This document shows positions 8,788 through 17,887 of a stretch of 64,000 nucleotides of DNA, piece after piece. This DNA is from Pseudomonas viridiflava (GTDB taxonomy: Bacteria > Pseudomonadota > Gammaproteobacteria > Pseudomonadales > Pseudomonadaceae): assembly GCF_900580865.1 (NCBI RefSeq), contig NZ_UTBZ01000060.1, forward strand, positions 356,032 through 420,031, given 5' to 3'. Numbering within the stretch: the stretch's first letter is position 1; each line of letters begins with the position of its first letter. The position numbers were made by a program, and so were the translations under genes. Under the pieces are notes generated by a model that ran no database searches, was not told where the DNA came from, and saw nothing but the letters and a program-made list of their open reading frames with translations.

Positions 8788-9042
8788 ATGCTTCGAATCA
8801 TGTCGCCCGTTATGGGCGCAGTACTTTTGTGCGCGCAAAGTTTGCCCGTCATGGCAGCGGATTATTCCTCTTCGCCGAACGGCGGTAACGCGGATCAACA
8901 GCTTCGTGAACAGATCGAGGCCAAACGCGACCAACTGACCGGCGCCGCCAACCTCGCCCCTGCCACGCAAAACGGTGTTGGCACCCTGCTCGATACCCCC
9001 GTGGAAACCGATGACGCTCCCGCGCAGGTCCAGCAACCATGA
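8788..9042 (+). CDS. Small exported protein coupled to the GH3 glucosidase
   Basis: The product has 84 residues. Residues 1-23 form a signal peptide (hydrophobic MGAVLLCAQSLPVMA, cleavage likely after AMA/ADY). The mature part is small, polar, rich in Gln, Asn and Asp, and lacks cysteines. I recognise no family. The stop overlaps the glucosidase ATG (ATGA at 9039-9042), so both are translated from one message in fixed ratio. The context suggests an accessory role in glucosidase export, folding or anchoring, but nothing in the sequence proves it. Confidence 0.7.
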   Translation: MLRIMSPVMGAVLLCAQSLPVMAADYSSSPNGGNADQQLREQIEAKRDQLTGAANLAPATQNGVGTLLDTPVETDDAPAQVQQP

Positions 9043-11765
9043 ACCCGACCAACGCCAACAGGACTTTTGCCTTGTCAGCCTTCAAACACACCCTTGGCTT
9101 GAGCGTGCTGACCTTCAGTATCGTCCAGGCCAATCTCGCGCTCGCCGCCGTCACACCCGCTACCGGCAATGAAGTCGAAGCCCGCGTCAGTTCGATCCTC
9201 GACAACATGAACCTGTCCGAGAAGATCAACTTCACCCGCGTCAACGACGGTCACATGATCCCTTCCCTGCTCAAGTGGGGCATCAAGGGCACCACGGCGT
9301 ACGACTCGTCGATGGGTGTGCACGTCAATAACGCCACCTTCGGCGCGCAATACCCGTCGCAGTCGGCCCTCGCCGCGACCTGGAGCATCAACCGCGCCAA
9401 GGAATTCGGCCTGGCGATTGCCTATGAAACGAAGATCTCTGGCGGCCAGCAGATGTTGTCCCCGGGCGTGAACCTCTATCGCACGCCTTACAACGGTCGC
9501 TCGGCGGAATACGTCAGTGGCGAAGACCCATTCCTCGGCGCGGTACTCGCGCCGGCCATCGTCAACGCGATCCAGGCCCAAGGCATCCAGGCCAGTGGCA
9601 AGCACTACCTGGCCAACGAGCAGGAAGCCAACCGTCAGGCGGTGAACATCGTCGCCGACGAACGTACCCTGCGCGAGATGTACCTGCCGGGCTTCGAATC
9701 GATGGTCAAGAACGCCAACGTCGCCTCGATCATGTGTGGTTTCAACAAGGTCAACGGCGACTACGCCTGTGAAAACCATCATCTGATCACTGAGGTACTC
9801 AAGGGTGAATGGGGCTATCAGGGCACCGTGATCAGCGATTTCAACGCCATTCACAATGCGTTCAAAGGCGCGTGGGCAGGCACCGACATCGACATGCCGT
9901 CGGGCCTGCAATTCACCGAAGCCAACCTGATGCCGTACGTCTGGAGCGGGCAACTGACCCAGAACGTCATCGACGACAAGGTCAAACGCAACCTGCGTGC
10001 CGTGGTCAGCTACGACTTCCAGGAAAACCTCAACACCGCCAAGACCCTCGACCATCCCGAGTACGGTGCACGCGCTGCGTTGAACACCGCGCGTGAGGCG
10101 ATCGTCCTGTTGCGCAACGAGAAAACCAGCGCCGGTACGCCGCTGCTGCCGCTGGCGAAAACCGCCAAAGTCGCCGTTATCGGTGATTGGGCCAACCAGG
10201 CGCCGGCCTCGCCGTTCGGTACCGCCAACTCGCCGCCGAACAGCTACGTGACTGAACTGAGCGGTCTGCAGCAGCTGGCATCGAGCAGCTCGAACGTCAC
10301 GTATCTGTCCGAGATGAGTCTGAATCCGAAGAGCTCTGTGTGGTATCAGCCGTCTACCGGCAACAGCGACATCAGCAACTCCGGGGTCAAGGCCGAATAC
10401 TTCGCCAACACCAGTTTTTCCGGCACACCGGCGCAGACCCGTGTTGAGCCAGGCGTGAATTTCAACTGGACCACCAGCACCAACGAAACCAGTACCGGCA
10501 CCACCACGGTTTCGGGTTTCAGCCCGACCGCCGGCAACTTCTCGGCGCGCTTCACCGCGAAGATCAAGCCGGTGATTTCCGGTCCTCAGGTCTTCAAGAT
10601 TCGAGCGGACGGTCCGTACAAGCTGTGGGTCAACGATGAACTCGTGGTGCAGAGCGATGGCGTTCCGTACTCCGCCGACGTGGTCAATGCACTGACGACC
10701 TCGGGCAAGACCGCCAACCTGGTCGCTGGCAAGCAATACACCGTCAAGCTCGAATACCAGCGTGTACAGGGCAACTTCACCCCGGCACTGGGCGGACTTG
10801 CCGGCGTGCAAATGAGCTGGGCGGCGCTGCGTCCACCACAGGATTTGTCGAAGTACGATGCCGTTGTGGTGGCTGCGGGCACCAACTATGAGAACGAAGG
10901 CGAAGGCTCCGACCACGGTTATGAACTGCCGGATCAACAGGCGGAACTGATCAAGCAAGTGGCCAAGGCCAACCCCAACACCATCGTCGTGATGCACGGT
11001 GGCGGTGTAGCGGACATGCAGCCATGGGCGAAGAAAGTCGGCGCGACCCTGCAAGCGTGGTTCCCGGGTCAGCAAGGTGGCCAGGCCCTGGCCGAGATCC
11101 TCTACGGCAAGGTCAACCCTTCGGGCAAACTGCCGGTGACCATCGACAAGAAGATCGAGGATAACCCGAGCTACGCGTCCTACCCGGATCCGGCGGCTTA
11201 TCGCGGCGACAATGCCCTGACCGAGCTGACCTACAGCGAAGGTCTGTACCTGGGCTATCGCGGCTACAACAAGAAACACAGCAAGCCGCTCTACCCGTTC
11301 GGTTACGGTCTGTCCTACACCACGTTCGGCTACAGCGATCTGAAGTTGTCCAGCAACGTGATGACGCCGGGCGCCACGGTTGACGTGAAGTTCACCGTGA
11401 CCAACAAGGGCGACAAGGCCGGTTTCGAAGTGGCGCAGCTGTATGTGCAACCGGTGAACCCGGCAGTCGACCGCCCGGAGAAAGAACTGAAGGGCTTTAC
11501 CAAGGTGTACCTGCAGCCTGGCGAGAGCAAGACGGTGAGCATCCCGCTCGACTCGCGCTCATTGGCTTACTACGTGGATAACACCGCCAGCTGGAACGTC
11601 GATGCCGGTAAGTTCAAGATCCGCGTCGGCACCGACTCAGAGGATCTGGCCCTGAGCCAGACGCTGATCACGCTGTACCCGGAGCAATTGACCACCCGCG
11701 ACAGCAACCCGCTGCCAGTGCCCCTGCGCAAAGCCGTGCAAGTGACGGCTTCGCAAACGTACTGA
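9039..11765 (+). CDS. Secreted GH3-family beta-glucosidase with inserted PA14 domain
   Basis: The product has 908 residues. An N-terminal signal (about 1-36, ending LALA/AVTP) precedes a GH3 catalytic barrel with KHYLANEQE and the nucleophile motif VISDF (Asp267). The GH3 C-terminal domain is interrupted by a PA14 carbohydrate-binding domain from about residue 447 (SGVKAEYFANTSFSG) to 590. The rest of the domain includes NYENEGEGSDHGYELP, the usual region of the acid/base Glu, and an FnIII-like tail (ELKGFTKVYLQPGE) closes the protein. It should hydrolyse beta-linked glucosides or similar oligosaccharides outside the cytoplasm. It is coupled to the small upstream gene and divergent from the type II secretion operon, which makes it a candidate substrate of that system. 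Confidence 0.9.
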   Translation: MNPTNANRTFALSAFKHTLGLSVLTFSIVQANLALAAVTPATGNEVEARVSSILDNMNLSEKINFTRVNDGHMIPSLLKWGIKGTTAYDSSMGVHVNNATFGAQYPSQSALAATWSINRAKEFGLAIAYETKISGGQQMLSPGVNLYRTPYNGRSAEYVSGEDPFLGAVLAPAIVNAIQAQGIQASGKHYLANEQEANRQAVNIVADERTLREMYLPGFESMVKNANVASIMCGFNKVNGDYACENHHLITEVLKGEWGYQGTVISDFNAIHNAFKGAWAGTDIDMPSGLQFTEANLMPYVWSGQLTQNVIDDKVKRNLRAVVSYDFQENLNTAKTLDHPEYGARAALNTAREAIVLLRNEKTSAGTPLLPLAKTAKVAVIGDWANQAPASPFGTANSPPNSYVTELSGLQQLASSSSNVTYLSEMSLNPKSSVWYQPSTGNSDISNSGVKAEYFANTSFSGTPAQTRVEPGVNFNWTTSTNETSTGTTTVSGFSPTAGNFSARFTAKIKPVISGPQVFKIRADGPYKLWVNDELVVQSDGVPYSADVVNALTTSGKTANLVAGKQYTVKLEYQRVQGNFTPALGGLAGVQMSWAALRPPQDLSKYDAVVVAAGTNYENEGEGSDHGYELPDQQAELIKQVAKANPNTIVVMHGGGVADMQPWAKKVGATLQAWFPGQQGGQALAEILYGKVNPSGKLPVTIDKKIEDNPSYASYPDPAAYRGDNALTELTYSEGLYLGYRGYNKKHSKPLYPFGYGLSYTTFGYSDLKLSSNVMTPGATVDVKFTVTNKGDKAGFEVAQLYVQPVNPAVDRPEKELKGFTKVYLQPGESKTVSIPLDSRSLAYYVDNTASWNVDAGKFKIRVGTDSEDLALSQTLITLYPEQLTTRDSNPLPVPLRKAVQVTASQTY

Positions 11766-11779
11766 CCGTTGCATGAGGC

Positions 11780-12442
11780 TCAGGGATGAGCCTTTTGCTG
11801 GGTTTTGAGATCGGCGGCCAGACGACGCAGATAGACGTCAAAAACGCTCAGCACGTCGACTTCGGCCCGCCCTCTCAGCCATTGGATTTGCAGCCCGTCC
11901 ATCATCGAGAAAATCTCCTGGGCGAGCGCTTTCACGTCCACATCCTGGCGAATCTCCCCCGCTTCCTGCAATGACCCAAGGTGCGCCTGGGCATGCCCAT
12001 GGACCATGTCGAACTTTTCCTTGTACCAGGGAAAGGCCGGATGCTTTTCCGACAGACTTTCGGTGTTGATCATCACTGATGCCTGGCACTCGCCCGCATC
12101 CTCGACGCTGAAACTCATGCTCAAGCGCAGAAACTGCAAAAAACCTTCCAGCGTCGGCGCGGTGGCCAGATCACCGAACCGGGCGACCACCCTTTCATCG
12201 CGCCGGTCAAGCAATGCCCGCAGCAACGCGACCTTGTTGGGAAAGTGATGGAGCAAGCCGACAGTCGTGATGCCGGCAATATCGGCGACGTCGCGCATCG
12301 AAGCGCCCAGATAACCATCCCGGGCAAAGACCTCGGTAGCAGCATCAAGCAGCGCCATGCGGCGCATCTCGCCTTTCGGCGCGCGTCGACGTTTTGGGCT
12401 CTGTGTGTCCGCTGATTGGTTTTGAGTATCCATGACTGCCAT
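11780..12442 (-). CDS. TetR/AcrR-family transcriptional regulator
   Basis: The product has 220 residues. After a basic, disordered start the TetR helix-turn-helix lies at about 30-75 (ALLDAATEVFARDGYLGASMRDVADIA followed by LLHHFPNKVALL). The C-terminal ligand domain is of the TetR_C type seen in regulators of sugar or efflux genes. It converges on the glucosidase gene (14 bp between stops) and lies 60 bp downstream of the MATE gene on the same strand, so it could control either. ATG 12442 has CGGAA upstream; MDTQ at 12433 is an alternative. Confidence 0.85.
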   Translation of the reverse strand: MAVMDTQNQSADTQSPKRRRAPKGEMRRMALLDAATEVFARDGYLGASMRDVADIAGITTVGLLHHFPNKVALLRALLDRRDERVVARFGDLATAPTLEGFLQFLRLSMSFSVEDAGECQASVMINTESLSEKHPAFPWYKEKFDMVHGHAQAHLGSLQEAGEIRQDVDVKALAQEIFSMMDGLQIQWLRGRAEVDVLSVFDVYLRRLAADLKTQQKAHP

Positions 12443-12503
12443 AAAATTCCGTTGAAAGTGTGCCCGCCGTCAGGGCCTGCCCGACGGCGGCGAATGTGCT
12501 CGT

Positions 12504-13859
12504 TCAGTCCTGATGCAACGCCTGCTCGCGTCGGGCAAAGAAGCGTCGCGAGACAACCGACGCCGTGACGATCGCGGCGAGCGCCACCAGTGCATTGCCT
12601 GTCCACATGCCGATCACGGCGCCGCTGCCGCCAAAAACGCGGACGCCGACGTACACGAACGGCAGTGTTCCCAGAGTGCCGCGAACCCAGCCGAACACCG
12701 GCACCCACCAGGCGCGATTCATTGTCAGGAACATCGACTGTGCGACGAAATCCAGACCAAACACAATCCACAACCCGGCGCCGACCTGACAGAACGCCAT
12801 GAACAGCGCACGCCCCGCGTCCACCAGATGAAAATGGTCGGCGATCCACGGCCCCGCCAATGCCAGGCAAAGCCACAGCGCCCCACCATAAAGGACGACG
12901 CAGCGGCGGGTAAAGACCACAATCGCCTTGACCCGGTCATCGCGCCCCGCCCCCAGGTTCTGCGCAATCACCGGCACCAGGGCGCCCGGCAAAGCGAAAA
13001 ACACACAGTAGCCAAACTGCAGAATGCGATCGACCACTGCCATCCCGGCCAGAGCCGACGTACCCACGCCGGCCATTACTACCATCAGGTAGGTGATGCC
13101 CACGGGCATTGCCAGATTGCCGAGCATCGCCGGAAGTGCGACACGCAAGGTACGCCCGGTGTGCAGCGCCAATAACCGTACATGGATCTGCATCGACATA
13201 CCGATGTGACGCTTGACCCACACCAGTCCGAGAATGAGCGCCGCTGTCGCAGAGACAAGGCAAGACACAGCGGCACCTTCAAGCCCCATGTCGAAGCCGA
13301 AAATGAACAACGGATCGGCCACCGCCAAAGTCCCCGCCCCCGTCAGCAACACGACGAGCGCCCGCTTGACCTGCCCCTGGGCGCGAAGCATTTGCACGCA
13401 CATCTGCGTCGCAGCGATCAGAATGCTGGAGGGCACCACCGTCCACAGGTAAAGCCGTGCATTCTGGTAAACCGCCAGATCACCGCCGAGCCAGCGTGCC
13501 AGCGACTGCGCGAACAAAGCCTCCAGCAGCACGATCATGCCCGCCAGCACCAATGCCATGATCAGCATATGGCTGGTGAGTCGGCTCAGCGCCCTGGACG
13601 CATGCCGACCGATACGCTCGGAAAGCAATGCGCCGGCACCGATCACCAGTCCGGAGGAAAAAGCGCTGTTGATGAACATCAAGGTCTTGCCCAGCCCGAC
13701 GGCCGCCAGCAAGCTTTGCTCGTCGAGCATCGACACGTACATCAGCGTCAGGATGTCGACAAGGAAAACCGCAAGCAAACCCAGTGCGCTGGTGCCTGCC
13801 ATACTCAACACATGTCTGCCGACGGGCCCCTCCGTGAACCTGGCATGGTAAGTGGTCAT
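12504..13859 (-). CDS. MATE-family multidrug/sodium antiporter
   Basis: The product has 451 residues from ATG 13859 (MTTYHARFTEGPVGRHVL); the frame extends to 13973 but MATE proteins normally start here. Twelve membrane segments can be traced in two similar halves. Typical features include the opening GPVGRHVLSMAGTSALGLLA and LPAMLGNLAMPVGITYLMV in the second half. Such proteins export cationic drugs or metabolites using a Na+ or H+ gradient. The downstream TetR gene on the same strand is a likely local regulator. Confidence 0.87.
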   Translation of the reverse strand: MTTYHARFTEGPVGRHVLSMAGTSALGLLAVFLVDILTLMYVSMLDEQSLLAAVGLGKTLMFINSAFSSGLVIGAGALLSERIGRHASRALSRLTSHMLIMALVLAGMIVLLEALFAQSLARWLGGDLAVYQNARLYLWTVVPSSILIAATQMCVQMLRAQGQVKRALVVLLTGAGTLAVADPLFIFGFDMGLEGAAVSCLVSATAALILGLVWVKRHIGMSMQIHVRLLALHTGRTLRVALPAMLGNLAMPVGITYLMVVMAGVGTSALAGMAVVDRILQFGYCVFFALPGALVPVIAQNLGAGRDDRVKAIVVFTRRCVVLYGGALWLCLALAGPWIADHFHLVDAGRALFMAFCQVGAGLWIVFGLDFVAQSMFLTMNRAWWVPVFGWVRGTLGTLPFVYVGVRVFGGSGAVIGMWTGNALVALAAIVTASVVSRRFFARREQALHQD

Positions 13860-13985
13860 GTTGGTGTTCGAATGTTCCTGGCGGGGCGCGGTGGCCCGGA
13901 TGATACGGAGGGTAGTCGGTGTATGCCAGAAGATGTCCCGCCGACAGATGAAGTGCAGGTTGCCCCGGGTCACTCACTGACACCT

Positions 13986-15560
13986 CTATAACATCCGCTC
14001 CAGCCCGATCGTACTGCTCAGCCACGCATTGAAGTGCCGCCACCAACTCCCCGGTTCCTTGGTCAACGTATGCTGTTTGCCGTCATCCTCGGTGACCCAG
14101 ACCATTTGATTCTCTTCCAGCACGGTGTGGTAACTGAGCGCCGGAGCCATACCTTCCAGGGCCAGTTCACGCACCCGTCCGGCGAGTTGCGGATTATCGA
14201 CCAGCACCCCGACTTCGGTGTTCCACAAGAGTGAGCGCGAGTCGAAATTGAACGAGCCGAGGAATGCTTTCTGCTGGTCGAAAATCATCGCCTTGCTATG
14301 CAGGCTGGAGTCGGAACTGTTGGAAGATCCGCTGTGAAACAGGCGCGGCCCGCCGCCTCTGTCGTCGCTGTCACCATTGTCGCCGGATTGGCGCCGTAGC
14401 TCGAACAACTGCACGCCATGCTCCAGCAAGGTTTGCCGATACGGGGCGTACGCACCATGCGCGGCGGGCACATCAGTGGCTTCGAGTGAGTTGGTCAGCA
14501 AGCTGATCGACACACCGGCGTCGGCACGGTCGGTCAAGTACACCACCCCCGGTTGGCCTGGCACCATGTAGGCCGACACCATGATCAGTTCCTTGCTGAC
14601 CCCGTTGAGTTCAGGCGCCAACTGGGTGGCCAACAGCAAGTGCGGGGCGGGTTCGCCCTTCGCCAAGACCTTGCTCGGTGCATCCCACATCGCTGTGTTC
14701 CAGGCCCAGATCAGCTCCTGACGCCAGATATGCAAGCGTGGATGCGTGGTGTAGGTCATCAGTTGCTGGTAAAGCGCATGATTCTGCTTGCGCGTTTCCT
14801 CCAGGGACTCGTCCAGCCGGGTGCGGCTGTTTTTCAGATCCGTGATCGACGGTCTGATCGAGAGAAACTGCTCGATGGGCTTGCTCAGCGCACTGTTCCA
14901 ATACTGGTCAAAACTGTGCCCCAGATGCTCCGCAACCGGACCAACACTGAGGATGTCGATGTCTCTGAAGTTCTTGTCGGGCTGCGCATCAAAATACTCA
15001 TCGCCCAAATTACGTCCGCCGACGATGGCTACGCAGTTGTCCACCACCCACAGTTTGTTGTGCATGCGTCGGTGTTGCTGCGACAGATCGAACAGCCGGC
15101 CCATCGTTCGCGTCACGACGGTGCTGCGGCCCAGGTGCAGCGGGTTGAACACGCGAACTTGAATCCGCGAGTGCGCAGCGAGCGTCGCGATAATCCGGTC
15201 GAGGTCATCGCTGGTGGTGTCATCGAGCAAAATCCTCACGCGCACGCCACGGTCTGCGGCGTTCAGCAGTTCGCTTACCAATATTCGCGTGCTGATGCCG
15301 TCGTGGACGATGTAGTACTGCAAGTCGAGGCTGCTTTGCGCGTTGCGAATCAGCTCGGCGCGGGCCGAAAACGCCTCGGCACTCTCGGATAACAAACGAA
15401 AGCCCGATCGGCCCTGATGAGGAGCGGCCTGGGCCTGGATAGAACGACCGAACGCTGAACCGCTCGCTGGCATGGCCTGACTGGGTTCGTGAGGAACATT
15501 GACGTTCGTACAACCGGCAACGAGCAAAACGAGCAAAAACAGCGGCTGTCGGATATTCAC
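13986..15560 (-). CDS. Phospholipase D-like lipoprotein (cardiolipin synthase superfamily)
   Basis: The product has 524 residues starting at GTG 15560. The first 17 residues are a lipoprotein signal ending LVAGC, so the protein should be attached to a membrane on the periplasmic side. Two HKD motifs are present: HNKLWVVDN (His167, Lys169, Asp174) and HSKAMIFDQ near residue 420 followed by GSFNFDSRS. Both active-site halves are intact. The family performs phosphatidyl transfer or phosphodiester hydrolysis; the substrate here is not known. The ribosome binding site GGAG sits inside the small hairpin CGGAG-TACG-CTCCG immediately before the GTG. Confidence 0.88.
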   Translation of the reverse strand: MNIRQPLFLLVLLVAGCTNVNVPHEPSQAMPASGSAFGRSIQAQAAPHQGRSGFRLLSESAEAFSARAELIRNAQSSLDLQYYIVHDGISTRILVSELLNAADRGVRVRILLDDTTSDDLDRIIATLAAHSRIQVRVFNPLHLGRSTVVTRTMGRLFDLSQQHRRMHNKLWVVDNCVAIVGGRNLGDEYFDAQPDKNFRDIDILSVGPVAEHLGHSFDQYWNSALSKPIEQFLSIRPSITDLKNSRTRLDESLEETRKQNHALYQQLMTYTTHPRLHIWRQELIWAWNTAMWDAPSKVLAKGEPAPHLLLATQLAPELNGVSKELIMVSAYMVPGQPGVVYLTDRADAGVSISLLTNSLEATDVPAAHGAYAPYRQTLLEHGVQLFELRRQSGDNGDSDDRGGGPRLFHSGSSNSSDSSLHSKAMIFDQQKAFLGSFNFDSRSLLWNTEVGVLVDNPQLAGRVRELALEGMAPALSYHTVLEENQMVWVTEDDGKQHTLTKEPGSWWRHFNAWLSSTIGLERML

Positions 15561-15573
15561 GGAGCGTACTCCG
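15560..15573 (-). promoter_or_regulatory. Hairpin enclosing the ribosome binding site of the PLD-like gene
   Basis: On the minus strand CGGAG-TACG-CTCCG forms a perfect 5-bp stem with a four-base loop. The GGAG of the left arm is the only plausible Shine-Dalgarno sequence for the GTG start, whose G is the last base of the right arm. Initiation could therefore be dampened by this structure. Confidence 0.4.
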
Positions 15574-15936
15574 ATGGTGACAATCAGGGATGCCGGATCC
15601 CGAAGAGCGGCCCGTTGGTTCCCTCCATCACTCTGGTCGTCGCGACCTTGCGCACTGTTTCTTCGATCTGCGGGGTTGTTTCTGGAGCGTAGTTCATCCG
15701 CTGGTCATTGCGGGGTCTGCCGAATGCGCAAAAGATATTGCCGACAGAAATCGGCAAGAAAAAAACACCGATTGCCAAAGCTTATGAAAATGACAGCGCG
15801 ACTCATTTTCGTATCGCACCTTCACACAGAAGGATCGTTTCTGCATGAAGGGCGGCGACCGATAAGAAAAGGGGCAAAACTGGCCCTAATGAAAAGGCGC
15901 GTGCGACCCATCGAGGAGATTCACGACGCCCTCACC
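15561..15936. other. Intergenic region between polyamine operon end and the PLD-like gene
   Basis: 376 bp. Apart from the small hairpin at 15560-15573 that overlaps the PLD-like ribosome binding site, I see no gene, repeat or convincing terminator. A promoter for the PLD-like gene is expected here. Confidence 0.4.
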
Positions 15937-17292
15937 TCACAAATACCAGCGATACTCCCGCGCACTGATCTCCTGCATAAATGCCAAATGATCCTGGCGT
16001 TTATTCTCGCAATACACATCGACAAACTCCGCACCCAGCCCCTCACGCAATTGCGGCTGATGCTGCATCGCGCGCACGGCCTCGAACATCTCCTTGGGGA
16101 AATCAATCCCGCTGCTTCGGTCTTCGTTCAGCGGTGCGATCGGTTCTTTGCCGGACTCCAACCCATGCTCCAACCCCACCAAAATCGCCGCCAGTACCAG
16201 ATACGGATTGGCATCCGCCCCCGCCAAGCGATATTCGACCCGTAGGTTTTTCACGTCCGACTCGGGAATGCGCAAGCACGCGTCACGGTCTTCAAAGCCC
16301 CAACTGGCTTTGCTCGCGGTGTTTACCGTGCCGCCCAATCGGCGCATGGCATTCTGGTTCGGGGCGAAGATCGGCATGCTGTGCGGCAGCAGTTCCAGGC
16401 ACCCGGCGATTGCATGGCGCAGCGGCTGCTGTTCATTCGGCGCCAACAGATTATTGCCGTCAACGTCGTACAAACTGACATGCACATGCATGCCGCTGCC
16501 CGGATGTTGCAAGTAAGGCTTGGCCATGAAACTGGCGCGGTAGCCGTGTTTAAGCGCAACACCACGCGTGCTGCGGCAGAACAACGCCGCCCAATCCGCC
16601 GCACGCAAACCATCGTCGAGATGGCCGAAGTTGATTTCAAACTGGCCGGGGCCGAGTTCTGCGGTGATCACCGTGGCGTCGATACCTTGCGCCCGGGTGG
16701 CTTCGACCATGTCGTCCAGTACCGGCGCGAAGCGTGAGAGCCGCTCGATGTGCAGGTTCGGTTGATCATCGGCGTCGTCAGTCAGGTCGTCGCGAGGGAA
16801 TTGCGGCAGACCGTCGCGCAGCTTTTTATCGAACAGGTAGAACTCCAATTCAAAAGCCACCACCGGATGAATGCCTTTGCGCGCCAGGCGATTGAGCACC
16901 TGCGCAAGGACTTCACGGGGTTCGAACTCGATCGGCTTTTCGGTGCCGTCCGAAGTGATCAGCATCTGCCCCAGCGGCTGTGCTTCCCAGGTCACTGGTT
17001 TCAGTGTGCCCGGCACCAGACGGCGCACGGCATCCGGGTCGCCGTCGTTGAAGCAGTAATCGCCAATCGGGAACAAACCACCCTGCACGCCCAACAGTAC
17101 GCAGTTCTGCGGCAGCTTCAGTACGCTGCCAGCGGCGACTTTTTCGAGCATGTCGATTGGATAACGCTTGCCGTAAAAGTGCCCGGGAATGTCCAGGCAA
17201 ATCAGGTCGACATAACGCACCTCGGGGTAGCGTTGGCGAAAGGCACGCACTTCGGCGAGCAGGTCAGCGCAGACAGCGTCCATCGTGTTCAT
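15937..17292 (-). CDS. puuA: Glutamine synthetase-like gamma-glutamylpolyamine synthetase (PuuA/PauA type)
   Basis: The product has 451 residues with the glutamine synthetase beta-grasp (about 20-115) and catalytic domains. Visible motifs are AFELEFYLF, ELGPGQFEINF, the ATP-binding GSGMHVHVSL, and the NRR-like region KNLRVEYRLAGADANPYLV. It lacks the adenylylation tyrosine loop of GlnA-I and matches the PuuA/PauA subgroup that ligates glutamate to putrescine or other polyamines with ATP. It ends an apparent operon with the FAD oxidase and XRE-cupin repressor, the usual partners of this pathway. The exact amine substrate cannot be read from the sequence. Confidence 0.82.
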   Translation of the reverse strand: MNTMDAVCADLLAEVRAFRQRYPEVRYVDLICLDIPGHFYGKRYPIDMLEKVAAGSVLKLPQNCVLLGVQGGLFPIGDYCFNDGDPDAVRRLVPGTLKPVTWEAQPLGQMLITSDGTEKPIEFEPREVLAQVLNRLARKGIHPVVAFELEFYLFDKKLRDGLPQFPRDDLTDDADDQPNLHIERLSRFAPVLDDMVEATRAQGIDATVITAELGPGQFEINFGHLDDGLRAADWAALFCRSTRGVALKHGYRASFMAKPYLQHPGSGMHVHVSLYDVDGNNLLAPNEQQPLRHAIAGCLELLPHSMPIFAPNQNAMRRLGGTVNTASKASWGFEDRDACLRIPESDVKNLRVEYRLAGADANPYLVLAAILVGLEHGLESGKEPIAPLNEDRSSGIDFPKEMFEAVRAMQHQPQLREGLGAEFVDVYCENKRQDHLAFMQEISAREYRWYL

Positions 17293-17304
17293 CCTTTGTT
17301 GTGA

Positions 17305-17862
17305 TCAGGTGTAGACCCAGAGCACGCGGGTCAGCTGCTCGGTGAGGTTGCCGTAGCGGCAGCGGGTGTGACTGTCGAACTGGAAGCTATCACCAGCCTT
17401 CAGCGTGGTCGGTTCTTCGTCGTCGCCCAGCCATAACGTCAACTCGCCTTCGAGGACGTAACCGCCCTGCTCCGAGCTGTCGGTCAGATGGCGATCACCG
17501 CTGCTAGCACCGGCTTCGAGATGACTTTCGAGCATGGAGAACGAGGCACGGATCTGCGGCGACACCAGAATGTCGGTGATGCCATTGGCGTAATACAGCG
17601 TGCGGCGCTCGTCTGGACGGGTCACCCACGGCAAGTCCTTGGGCTTGGGCAGGCTGTAGAAATAGGTGGTCGGCACGCCGAAGGTTTCGCTGATTGCGGT
17701 CAGATCCGCCACGGTGGGCCGCGACAGTCCGCGCTCGACCTGCGACAGGAAGCCCACCGAGCGGCCGATCTTGTCGGCCAGTTCTTTCAGTGTCCATTTC
17801 TTGTGCTTGCGCAGGTCGTGGATAAGGATCGCCAGCGCGGCGATTTCTTCTTGCTTGTTCAT
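17305..17862 (-). CDS. puuR: XRE-cupin transcriptional repressor (PuuR/PauR type)
   Basis: The product has 185 residues from ATG 17862. An N-terminal helix-turn-helix of the XRE type spans about 8-63 (WTLKELADKIGRSVGFLSQVERG), and a cupin sensor domain covers about 110-182 (GYVLEGELTLWLGD and FDSHTRCRYGN). This layout is that of PuuR/PauR, which represses gamma-glutamyl polyamine catabolism until amine or intermediate is present. It lies between the oxidase and synthetase genes with short gaps, so it is probably autoregulated with them through the palindromes at 19189-19236. Confidence 0.85.
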   Translation of the reverse strand: MNKQEEIAALAILIHDLRKHKKWTLKELADKIGRSVGFLSQVERGLSRPTVADLTAISETFGVPTTYFYSLPKPKDLPWVTRPDERRTLYYANGITDILVSPQIRASFSMLESHLEAGASSGDRHLTDSSEQGGYVLEGELTLWLGDDEEPTTLKAGDSFQFDSHTRCRYGNLTEQLTRVLWVYT

Positions 17863-17887
17863 GGTCGCGATTCCGAAAAAAGTCTCA

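Noticed and set aside
9075..11450. 791-codon minus-strand frame opposite the glucosidase gene
   Set aside because: It is an antisense shadow of a high-GC gene; the plus frame has a clear GH3 protein and signal peptide.
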